Under the pieces are notes generated by a model. That model was not told where the DNA came from and did not search any database. It saw only the letters and a list, made by a program, of their open reading frames with translations. A DNA stretch of 64,000 bases from Amorphophallus konjac (lineage: Eukaryota; Streptophyta; Magnoliopsida; Alismatales; Araceae): NCBI GenBank assembly GCA_022559845.1, contig JAHNEJ010000232.1:39204-103203 (forward strand), given 5' to 3'. The position numbers were made by a program, and so were the translations under genes. Positions within the stretch are counted from its first letter, which is position 1. Every line of letters starts with the position of its first letter. Shown one piece after another: positions 21,748-31,931 of this stretch.

Positions 21748-23123
21748 GCGACCTTTTCTACCCCTCCTCTGAGGGGTCTTCTCCTGTACATTCTACACCA
21801 TCCTCTTCGTCTTCCTCTTCTTCTGTAAATATTGTCAGTCAATCTAGGAATGATAGGCTAAGGGTAGTACCTAGAAATAAATCCAAGGGTAGGCAGATCC
21901 CTCGTCGATTCCTTCTGGATTTGGCCGCCAGGTGTCAGGCCCTTCTTGCCATCCCCCAGTTGTTAGAAAATCCCATCCAGCTACCCGAAATAGAATGCGA
22001 GGGCGACTGTGCATCTGATGAAGGGTATGGAGTCTACGAGATCACGGATGAAGAATGCCCCACTGAAGATGAGGGTGAAGAATATGAGGATGCGGCGGGC
22101 GCATACGCTAGTGAAATGAGGAGATTCGACGAGCCGTCAACCGCCGTAGAAGAATCCACCAAAGAAGTCAACTTGGGAACTGAGGAAGACCCTAGGATAA
22201 GTGACAACCTACCACCCTCTGAAGAAGAGGCATTAATTGAGGTTCTCAAGGAATATAAGGACACGTTTGCATGGAGCTACGAGGATATGCCGGGTCTGGA
22301 TTCAACCTTGGTCGAACACCGTTTAACCCTAAAACCAGGGTCCATCTCGGTAAAACAAAGGTTAAGGCGTTTCCACCCTCAGATGGCTTTGAAAATGAAA
22401 GAAGAGGTCGATAAGCTCCACAAAGCCAGGTTCATTAGAGTCGTTCTTTATCCTCAATGGGTGGCGAACATTGTCCCGGTCATGAAGAAAGATGGGAAAG
22501 TCAGGATTTGCATCGACTTCCGGGACCTTAACCGCGCGTGTCCAAAGGATGATTTTCCCTTACCTCACATTGATGTGCTGATTGATAACACGGCAGGCTA
22601 CGAAACTCTCTCTTTCATGGATGGATTGTCAGGATACAATCAAATTCGTTTGGCAGAAGAGGATCAGGAAAAGACGTCATTCACTACCCCTTGGGGAACA
22701 TATTGTTACGTGGTCATGCCGTTCGGATTAAAGAATGCCGGAGCTACTTACCAAAGAGCGATGATGGCCATATTTCATGACATGATGCACATATATCTGG
22801 AAGTGTATGTGGATGACTTATTGGTAAAATCAAGGACCAGGATGGAACATCCAGAAGTTTTGGCTAAGGTCTTACAAAGGTCAAGGGAGTTCCAACTGAA
22901 AATGAACCCGAAGAAGTGTGTGTTTGGTGTGTCGTCAGGTAAATTGCTGGGGTTCATTGTGAGCAAAAGAGGGATTGAGATAGATCCTGACAAAGCCAAG
23001 GCTATCAGGGATATGCCGCCTCCCAAGAATTTGAGGGAAGTCCGAAGTTTAATCGGGAGGTTGCTGTTTATTCGTCGGTTTGTGTCCCAACATTCACAAA
23101 GGTGTAGACCTCTCTACGAGTAG
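21744..23123 (+). CDS. pol: Element B reverse transcriptase
   Basis: Acidic/serine-rich N-terminal spacer (residues 1-150), then a complete RT: EVDKLHKARFIR, RICIDFRDLNRACPKDDFPL, SFMDGLSGYNQI, MPFGLKNAGATYQR and the catalytic EVYVDDLLVKS (22800-22830), then the thumb/connection with LGFIVSKRGIEIDP. All polymerase aspartates visible in the motifs are kept. The frame ends at TAG 23121 and continues in the same frame into RNase H, so this is one pol polyprotein with a nonsense change. Spelling of the motifs is Tat-type. Confidence 0.92.
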   Translation: MSDLFYPSSEGSSPVHSTPSSSSSSSSVNIVSQSRNDRLRVVPRNKSKGRQIPRRFLLDLAARCQALLAIPQLLENPIQLPEIECEGDCASDEGYGVYEITDEECPTEDEGEEYEDAAGAYASEMRRFDEPSTAVEESTKEVNLGTEEDPRISDNLPPSEEEALIEVLKEYKDTFAWSYEDMPGLDSTLVEHRLTLKPGSISVKQRLRRFHPQMALKMKEEVDKLHKARFIRVVLYPQWVANIVPVMKKDGKVRICIDFRDLNRACPKDDFPLPHIDVLIDNTAGYETLSFMDGLSGYNQIRLAEEDQEKTSFTTPWGTYCYVVMPFGLKNAGATYQRAMMAIFHDMMHIYLEVYVDDLLVKSRTRMEHPEVLAKVLQRSREFQLKMNPKKCVFGVSSGKLLGFIVSKRGIEIDPDKAKAIRDMPPPKNLREVRSLIGRLLFIRRFVSQHSQRCRPLYE

Positions 23124-24100
23124 ACCAAGCCAGGAGTAGAATTCCACTGGAATTCTAAATGTCAGAAAGCTTTTGAAGGGTTAAAGGAATATCTGGCTAG
23201 TCCACCCGTTCTCATTCCACCCAAACCGGAAAAACCTCTGATCCTTTACGTCTCAGTCTTAGATGACTCCGTAGGAGCCGTCCTCGCACAAGCTGATGAA
23301 GAAGGCAAGGAACGGGCAACCTATTACTTGTCCAAACTTCTCAATCCCTGTGAGCAGAAGTACACCGGCATGGAGAAAACCTGTGCTGCCCTCGTTTGGG
23401 TAGTGCAAAAATTGAAGCACTACTTCTTGGCTCACGAGGTCCACTTGATTGCTCGAATGAATCCTATCAAATTCCTTCTGGAGAAATCTGTCCTTACGGA
23501 TAGATTAGCACGCTGGCAAAGTTTTCTCTCTCAGTTTGACATCGTCTACGTCCAGCAAAAGGCGATTAAAGGCTATGCCATAGCCGAGCATCTCGCTCAC
23601 CATCCTCTTCCCAAGTTCGATCCCGTCCAATCAGAGTTTCCAGATGAGGAACTAATGTCCATCAACCAATCAAATGAGCCAATGTGGACGCTATATTTTG
23701 ATGGAGTTCTGAATTCTCAAGGGAGAGGAATCGGCATCGCCCTCCTGTCGCCTGAAGGCCTCACATTCCCATTGGCATACCAACTCAAATTACCAGTCAC
23801 CAATAATATAGCTGAATATGAAGCCCTTCTAGCTGGCCTAGAACTCGCTCATTCTTTTCGTATCACTGAGTTACGAGTCGTAGGTGATAGTCAACTCATC
23901 CTTCGCTAGGTGCTCACTAAATATCGCACTCGCGATCCCAAACTCAAGCCATACCAAGAACTCACTGCTGCCTTTGCCAAACTATTCACCAAACTGATCT
24001 TTGTTCATGTCCCTCGTCATCAGAATATTCTCGCCGATGCCCTCGCCTCATTGGCATCATCCTTAAGGTTCCCTCTAGGAAGATGGTTTAAATCCGTTTC
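23124..24100 (+). pseudogene. pol: Element B RNase H and second (archaeal-type) RNase H
   Basis: Same frame as RT. The first RNase H (about 23190-23610) has LILYVSVLDDSVGAVLAQ, KYTGMEKTCAALVW and the LARWQ..LSQFDI segment. The second (about 23680-24060) has LYFDG, AEYEALLAGL, GDSQLI and HVPRHQNILADALA, the D-E-D-D pattern of the RVT_3-type domain. TAG at 23907 interrupts it at a position where glutamine is expected. Two RNase H domains in this order before integrase are the hallmark of the Tat lineage. Confidence 0.88.
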
Positions 24101-25512
24101 CATCTACAAACTTCACGCCCCTGCAATCGATGATGCTTCCTACGTAAATATCAAAGACAGGATAGCAAGGAAGATCCTGCAAGAAGATATCCTTGAGAAG
24201 AGGGAAATCATGTTGGCAGAGGCCGAAGAAGAACTGGCTGATGAAGAGAAACCATGGTTCTATGAAATTGTCAAATACTGCCAAGATCAGTCTTATCCTG
24301 AAGGGGCCACCACAGAGGACAAGAAAGCCATAAGAAGGGTGGCTCAGAAATATACTTTGGTTGGAGGTCTACTCTATAGGAGGAGCCTTACTGGTATTCT
24401 GTTAAGATGTCTTGGTGACGATGAGGTTTGGAAATGTGTAGAAGAGACGCACTCGGGTGTGTGCGGTGGCCACGTGAATAGTCAGATGCTCGCCAAAAAG
24501 ATCATTCGGCAAGGTTTTTACTGGCCCACTATGGAAGAGGATTATGTTGTCTATGTCCGTAGGTGTGTCAAGTGTCAACTTCACGCCGATAAAATCCATT
24601 CACCATCTTCCTCACTTCACCCAATATCCTCCCCGTGGCCTTTCTCCATGTGGACATTCGACATCATTGGTCCCCTAGGTGATCCCAATTCCCTCACCAA
24701 GCAGAAATCTTTCATCCTTACTGCGACGGAATACTTCACCAAATGGGCCGAAGCTGAAGCTTACGCGGAAATCAAGGCGTCAACAGTCTGCAAGTTCATC
24801 ATGAAGAACATCCTCGCCAGATTCGGCGTCCCAAGCACGATCGTCACCGACAATGGGCCACAGTTCATTTCTCAGGACCTACAGGACCTCTGCAAAAGGT
24901 ACGCAATTGCATTGCATCATTCATCGCCTTATTACCCACAAGGTAATGGCCAAGCGGAGGCCACCAATAAAACATTGCTCAAAATCATCAAAAAAACCTG
25001 CGAGTCTAGTAAGTTTTCAGACTGGCCAGAAAAGCTTATCGAAGCTCTATGGGCCTATCGCACTTCAATCCATACCCCCACCGGACAGACTCCATTTGCC
25101 CTTACTTATGGTATGGAAGCGGTAGTCCCGTACGAGACTCTGATCCCTTCTCTCAGGGTACAATTGGACGAGGAATTTCCCCTCGACGATCATCGTAATT
25201 CACTCCTCGCCCAGTTGGAACTCTTGGATGAGAAACGGCTGGCCGCTGCCGAACACGCGCGTGTATCAAAATAGACTCGCTCGCTTTTACCAAAAGAAAG
25301 TCGTTGAGAGAAAATTCAAAGTCGGTGAGATGGTCGTAAAAAGAATTTTTGTCAAACCTGGAGGTCCGTGTTCTAAGCTCCAACCCAATTGGGAAGGACC
25401 ATTTGTAATTCAAGCCGTGTACCCTGGCAACGCCTACAAGCTAATCAACGTCGAAGGGACCGAGTTATCCCACCCTTGGAATGGGCTTTATCTTAAGAAA
25501 TACTACCCTTAG
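24101..25512 (+). pseudogene. pol: Element B integrase
   Basis: Zinc-binding H-H-C-C region with THSGVCGGH and RRCVKCQ (24447-24580); catalytic D in FDIIGPLGD (about 24660), D in VTDNGPQF (about 24848) and E in GNGQAEATNK (about 24955); then ALWAYRTSIHTPTGQTPF and the C-terminal segment with NWEGPFVI and HPWNGLYLKKYY. The frame open to 25274 shifts at about 25260-25275; the C-terminus continues in another frame to the stop at 25510. No chromodomain, as expected for Tat. Confidence 0.9.
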
Positions 25513-27400
25513 CACAACAAACAAAAAAATGATGAAAAGATAAAAACATCAAAAACAAAGGAATATTGAAAACCACTAAAAATATGGAAAATTCAAAATG
25601 CCGATGCCCGACAGTCACCATGTAGTTAAGTCCCTGCATCTAACCTTCATGTTAGGATAGGGCCCATTGAGGCTTGGTAGGCACCGGGTCTTGGTTTGCC
25701 AGATGCGTTTGCCAGATGCGTGGAGATCCCTGTCCGGCCACGTCAGCCTATGCTCGCTCGAAGGAAGCTAACATGTGCTCACTTATATATTTTACTCAAA
25801 AAAGTCGGTAGTATCACCTACGGTGGGGCCCCACCCAGAAGATCTCCGGAAGCTGTAATCTTTATTCTTTTCCCTTTGACCAAATGAGACAGTCGGCGCC
25901 CTTAAAACGCTGAGCATGAGAAACCGAAACTCAAACCCGAAAGGCAAGAGTAGGATCCATTTCCTCGAGCATCGATCAGAGCACGAGAAGAGGGCAGTGT
26001 CCCCGCAGGCATACGAAAAGGGAGCCCACAAACGTCAAACGACTATATCTCCCTCACAAAAAGAAATACAAAATCAAAATCAAGAGAAAAGCCTGGTCGT
26101 GACCGTGCCTGAACCCCTCAAAGCAAAAGTCTGAATCCACAAAAGGGGCCGTGGAATGTAAATGCTCGGGATTTGGTCCGAAGTTGTCCGAAAGGAAAGA
26201 GTTAATGGGCCCTTGTTCGCTCGCCGGGTTAACGGTTTTGCTGATCCTCTCAAGAGGTTTATCCCCCACGCTCTTCCTTCTTCCTCTAAAGATGAAGGCT
26301 TGATGGAGTTTCTGAAAGGTGAAAAACTACCCAGGTCTGCGACCTTATTTTAATATACACATTGGGTTGCCTACTTTGAAAAGCAAAAGCTATCCTAGTC
26401 AAGACCCCTGTTTACCACCTTGATGTCTTCTTGTTTAACCTCGGGCTTAGGCCAATGCAAGCGCGTCACCTATGGGTGCGACGGCGTCTGATTCCGGGTC
26501 AGCGTCGCGCGGTTGGTCGTTAGGGTTCCAGGGTGGTCCATCATATACCATCTAGAGTTGTGAGGAAACAGACCCGGGTCGGGTAAATCTTTTACCTCAA
26601 ACACCTTTTGGGTGAATCCCTGTGGTCGGAAGCGACTGGGAGCCTAAGCATGGCATGACGATATTATCATCATGGTAAGTCTTAGCCGACGGGATCATCA
26701 TTCGAGGGGTCTAGAGGCCCAAATCAACCTAGATGTGCACTTATGATACCTGGGAGGTTAGTAAGAAACCCCTGTTCTCACGAAGGTTAGGTGCCATTTG
26801 GGTGCTTGCCGGGCGTTAGCAATAAAATTTTTTTATAATAAAAGCAAAAAAAATGGAAAAGAAAAAAAATGTACATATTTGCAAACAAAAACAAAAAAAT
26901 CTTTTTTATGATAAAACAAAAAAATGCCAAATATAAAAAAGAAAACAAATCAATTTTTGCATGATTGCGTTTGCGTGCAGCATCTCACTTTAATACCGCT
27001 TGCATTCGTGTGCTTGCCTGTCGCATTTATCATCACCGCATCTTTCCCTTGCCTTCGTTAAATAAAGGTTTGGCCCCTTGACCAGTTATCAAGGACAGTC
27101 ACAGTGACCACTTGCTTATTGAGCAAGGGGCCAAGTCAGAACAGAAATTCTGATTTATTTGTTTCAGTGATATATGCAGGGATTCAGGCAACTGAAGCAA
27201 AGGTGAAAAACAAACAAACCGAACCTTGTATTTTATTCCAAAAACCAAAAAAATTACATCAAGTTCCGCCCTCTCTCTCTGCATTACTCGTCCCACTACT
27301 CTCCGGGCAAAACGCTCTTAAAGGTGCTACCCAACTACGAAAAGTGGTACTCCTACCGCTCTGTACTCCCCTTCCTATTCCCACATCCTGGCGTTGATCC
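25513..27400 (+). other. First part of the 3' region of element B, no gene seen
   Basis: Follows the integrase stop. It contains A-rich stretches (25520-25590, 26820-26960) and otherwise unique sequence. No frame with recognisable domains on either strand; the last exon of antisense gene P1 may extend to about 27400. Confidence 0.5.
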
Positions 27401-27554
27401 ACGGAAGCAACAGAGAAGCTACCAACACGAAAGCCACGCTCTCGTGCTCTCCGGTAGCGCTTCGTTCCTCCCTTTCAGTCAATTTGTTGACTCTTTCTCT
27501 CTCTGCGTCTCTTTCTCTCTCTGCCCGTTCTCTCTCACAGTCTTCCCTCTCCAA

Positions 27555-29658
27555 CTAGACAGTGATCCTCAGTTCCATAGCATCCCTGGAAGAGTCATCA
27601 TCTGGATGACGCTGCAGTTCCCCCTCCAGTTCTGCTATCCTAGCCTCCCTCTGCGCAGCTTGGGCAAGCGCTTCTTCCGTCTCCTTTTCCTGCCAAGTGT
27701 ACCATCTCAGATACACGATAAGGCATAAACAAGGAGAATTCAACACTGAGACTCTTACCTGTATAGAGAGCATCCCTTCTGCCTCCGCAACACGCTGCGT
27801 GGCGTGAGCAAGTTGCTCATGAAGCAAGTCAAGTTCTGAGGTGGGAATCCACAAGCTGGAAGAGGCACCACCCACTCCCATCGCTGGGGAAGCCGCGCCA
27901 ATCTGGGTATGCTACGACCGCGTGAATTAGCAGCCAACATCTGGAATCTGGGGTTTCAATTAGGAACGTACTGTACACCTACCAAGGCGCTCGTAGCTCC
28001 ACGGGCATCGCTCGACTGTTGTTCCATCTCTGCCAAGCGAGTTCGTAAATTTGCTATCATGGCATCCCGGACATCCTGCAGCCTTACAAGTCAGCATTTT
28101 CACCAGAAAACCAAGAAAAGGAGAAAGAAGAGAAGAGAAAAGGGGAAACCTACCTCCATAAGTCCCCGGGGTTGGAACCGTTCTGCGTACTTTGTCCTAT
28201 ATAGACGCAAGTAGTCCTCGCTATCCCGCGCCTGTGATTCTACAATCGTGCCACCCCGTTGCCAGTCCTCGTACTGTTCGGGGAATCGCACGCGCCAGTC
28301 AATACAGGTCGCCGGTCCCCACGTCTTTCTCCCGACACGAGGTGGTGCCGCTGAATCCACCCATTCTTGAGCCAGTCCTAAAGTCCTCATAACTAATCGT
28401 AGCCGAAGCGGCTCGATGTCATTCAGGCAGTGCATCCACAGTTCCCGTCCGAACCAGGCACGACTTGCTAGAACCCACGGCTGGTCGGCATCGACCATGT
28501 CTGAGTAGGGTCTCCAGTTTACCATCGCTGCAGGGAACTCCTGTAGCTCCCGCCTTAGCACCATCAGTTGGTAGGTTAGGGGTGCCGCACTCATGATGGG
28601 TTCCCACCGCTTGGCTAACGGCACCATCACGGGTCGCCAATGCCGAGCTCTCCCCATAGGGAGATAATAATAGCTCCACAGCTGCTCGGCGCAAGTCATC
28701 AGTACTTTGCAAAAACACAAAAAAAATACAAAACAAGCAAAACCAAAAAATACCTAGATGAATGGTGTGAAACCACTCACAGTCATCTCACGATCCGTTT
28801 CTTGGAATAGGCCTGCAAACAAGTGTGCCAGCATGGCGGCTCCCCAGGCATAATACCCTACTCTTTCAAGGTCTGACAGCAGCTCTAGGAAGCAACATTG
28901 GATACTGTCCCCTTTCGAGCTCAGTACCAATCTCCCCAAAAGGAAGAGGAGAAATCTCCTCAAATCTATGTTGCATCTTTCCCAGTCGTCGAAATCTGTG
29001 CAGTACACGGCACGGCATCCTATTTCCATCCTTTCCATGAACTCTTCCGAGGATTCATCGTCCCGCCGACGAGTGTCGGTGAGCCCTAATGCATCCATGA
29101 GGGACGCCCTAGCTACCGACCTATTTTTCCGACCATCTAGGTCCAAACCCAGTAACTTCTGGGCACCTTCTCTGTAGTCCGCGTAAGTGACTCCGGTCAC
29201 TGCCTCGCCCTCTACCTTCAGGCTTGTGATCCGGACCACATCCTCCAAGCTGGGCACCATGTGCCCCCAGGGCATCAGGAATGCCCGACTCACTGGGTCC
29301 CATCTCTCACACAAGGCTTGGATTAGGACCAGGTCGAGCTGGATCGGCTCGATCCGAAGGAAGGTACCAAATCCCATCACGTCTAGCCTCGCCTTCTGAA
29401 AATCTGGGAGGCCCTTGTACGCTGCTACTACCAACTCCCATAAGATTTGTGATTTCATCACAACCTACACATACAAGGAATGGGGGTGAGGTTTGGTCAG
29501 AAGAAAGGAAGAAAGAATGGAAAAAAGGGCAAGAAAACTTGGCTTACGAGTTGTGATTGGACCCTTTCGCTGAAGTGCCCTTCAAGGTCTGAAAGCCTCC
29601 TGGAACTACTACCACTGGACCTGCTTCTCTTCGAGGAATGGGAAGATTTGCCCTCCAT
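27555..29658 (-). pseudogene. Antisense gene P1: plant mobile domain plus coiled coil, six exons
   Basis: Inferred exons on the minus strand, all with GT-AG ends and phase-0 joins: 29658-29548, 29464-28754, 28681-28154, 28075-27983, 27902-27759, 27689-27555. Exon 1 encodes a Ser/Arg-rich leader with RRLSDLEGH. Exon 2 has the PMD signature RWDPVSRAFLMPWGHM, SLEDV and GEAVTG. Exon 3 continues the domain (WSYYYLPMGRARH, RLRLVMRTLGLAQEW). Exons 4-6 encode a coiled coil. A TAG closes exon 2 exactly at the splice site and a second one lies in the last exon, both where CAG would fit. A TATA-like CTATAAAT (29753-29760) lies about 95 bp before the ATG. PMD proteins act in plant gene silencing and development and are often transposon-borne. 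Confidence 0.75.
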
Positions 29659-30263
29659 CCAACTCTCACAATTTTGAACTCCTCCTCTCCCGTGAGAACT
29701 TGTGCTCCTCGAGTTAGTCCTCGATATACCGGGGAAGATAAAAGGGACAAGAATTTATAGAAATGGAAGGAGTGCGGGCCAAGATTACCTCCATCACCTG
29801 TTAATGATAGCCCTCGTAATGAGGCACCTGCCATGCGGTCCCGTGTGTCGCTTCACCGCTCGCACGGGGTGATTGACTGGACGAAGAATATGACGACTAG
29901 CCCCCTATGTTGTCTAGAGATACCCTATCATGATTTGGAGGACGTCCGTAAAATTTGACACAACGTTCGGGAAAGGGGCTAGGGCCGTCATTATTGACTT
30001 CGACGGCAGATTCCCGTGGAAAATGGTCACAACAAGACGTGATTCTCCGCTCGAGGTGGAGTCTCGGCAGACCCATCACATGGGAACAATACAAAGGAAA
30101 GGAAGTGTAGGGAAGAAGGAACACACAAGAGAACAAACAAGCAGCAGAAAATCAAATCATTCCATTCATATTTCTACATAAGCTATCACAAACACTACAA
30201 TCATAGAGAGGTGGCGGGTCCACTAGCTCGCCAGCTCTTGCCATTATTTCCATGCTCGTCCCT

Positions 30264-31544
30264 CTAGGCGTCCCTCTCCTCTCCCCCGAGGTGAGGGTCC
30301 CTCAGAAGCCTCCGGGATCCCCATGCAGTAGCACCTGCCTCGCCTCTTGGCGCCTGTTCCGCAGCAGTGACTCGCTGCTCCTCCCCTGGCGTGGCGAAGA
30401 AGCCACTAGCGGCAAAGCAACCGGACTGGCGGAGTCGCTCCCCGAACTCTCGCGCTCTCTCGTAGCGCGTCTCCATCCCTCCTAGTCTCTGCACGGCAGC
30501 TTGAAGGCCCAGCTGGAGCTCCCTCACTTGGGCCTCCAAAGCCCTCCTCTCGGTCTGATCCCGCTGTCGCTCGGACCTTCTCTCAGCTTTCTCTCTCTCT
30601 GCCTCTCTCCTCATCATCTGCAGAAGAACCCTTAACTCCAGGATGTCTGGAGAAGGTCTCTCCTCACCGCGATGTCGCAGCTCCACTACAGTCGCCACCC
30701 AGGCATCACGCTCCTCCTCCGCCCGGGTCGCGCGGGCCACCGCACCGGCAAGTTGTTCCCGGAGGGAGGCAATCTCGAGAAAAGGGGCCGAGGAACTAGA
30801 AGATGCGCCACCAATCATCCCCGCCGTCGCTGTCTGCTGGGCACGCTGGAACAAAATAAACAACGGCTGTCAGTGAAACTCCAAAATCTGAAGATAAAAG
30901 TGCGGCACGTAACTTACCAGGAGCGACAGCTCATGCTGAGCGACGGCCAGCTGCCGCCTAGCCTCTGATAGTTGGGCGCGCGAGCCGCCGATGCCACGTG
31001 TGTTCCCAGCTTGGGGAAGTCCCGCATAACTCTCTCTCTGCCGCCGCAGGAAGTCGGCGCTGTCCTGCACCAATACACTCCCTTGCTGTCCAGGGAGACG
31101 TACGTGCCAGTCCTCGAGCCTCGCCTTGCCGCGACTCTCCCTCCTGACGCGGCTCGGCTCGTCCGCACTCACCCACTCATCGGCCAGGCCCAGGGTCCTC
31201 GCCATGTCCTGCACCAAGAAAGAAGGGCCTCGCATCATAACAAAGAGCGCGTCCCCTATCTAGGACGCGTCCATCATTTGAGTGCAACACTCGCCGAACC
31301 CTTTCCCCCCTCGCGCGGCTCGCTTCAAAACTCAAAATGAATTAAAAGAGGAAGAGATCGGAGGACCTACCAGACCGTGTTCACCTCCCTCCGCGACATC
31401 GGGCCCCTTGGGTCCCTCGGGGGCCCGAAGCGGCCCTTCCTCCTCCATGGACGTCGTTCCATGTTCTTGCGTGTCCCTCCTCGGGCGAGGAGTTCCTCGT
31501 CCCTCTCCACCTTCACCATGGTCGGGCCCACCGAACTCCATCAA
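30264..31544 (-). CDS. Antisense gene P2: intact three-exon coiled-coil protein lacking the PMD core
   Basis: Inferred exons: 31544-31371 (58 codons), 31208-30918 (97 codons), 30845-30264 (193 codons plus stop). All introns are GT-AG and all joins are phase 0, giving an open protein of 348 residues. Exon 1 is an acidic Gly/Glu-rich leader. Exon 2 keeps the C-terminal PMD part (ARTLGLADEWV) and runs straight into the segment that is a separate exon in P1 and P3. Exon 3 is a long charged coiled coil (EREKAERRSERQRDQTERR). The two PMD core exons of P1/P3 are missing. Two introns present in P1/P3 are also missing. A TATA-like AAATTTAAA (31642-31650) lies about 100 bp upstream of the ATG, with a degenerate palindrome 15 bp further. 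Confidence 0.7.
31249..31268. repeat. Palindrome in intron 1 of P2
   Basis: GCGTCCCCTATCTAGGACGC: outer arms GCGTCC/GGACGC kept, centre diverged. It belongs to the palindrome family of the LTRs. Confidence 0.6.
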
Positions 31545-31641
31545 TCAAAAGAGGAGGAAGATGAAAAAGGGGCAAGCGAGTTTCGGCGGAAGGCGGGCTC
31601 GTTTGCAGGTAAGGCACGGGAGAAGAAAGGCCACCCGACGC

Positions 31642-31691
31642 TTTAAATTTGAATTCAAGGATTAAGACGCGTCCTCGCGCCTGGACGCGCC
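31642..31691 (-). promoter_or_regulatory. Putative promoter of antisense gene P2 (palindrome plus TATA-like box)
   Basis: Palindrome-like 31666-31691 with arms GCGTCC/GGACGC, a 15-bp gap, then AAATTTAAA (31642-31650) in place of a TATA box, about 100 bp before the ATG at 31544. The spacing equals that of the P3 promoter and of the LTR. Confidence 0.5.
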
Positions 31692-31931
31692 CAAAAGGGG
31701 GAGAAAGGAAATAGAATCCCCCCGTGCAAAGTGTAGTTCCCCGCTGTTCAGGGTAAGGTCTCGTGGAGCATGCCTCGAAGGACAACTCAGTGCAAAGAAG
31801 AAAGTGTGGGAGAGAGAAAAGTACACACAACACAAGAAAGCCATTTTCATTTCATATAATAGCCGAAAGTACATCATACAGTGAGAAGGGTGACGTGTAC
31901 AAGCAACTCTCTAACTCTCACCATCACCCTC

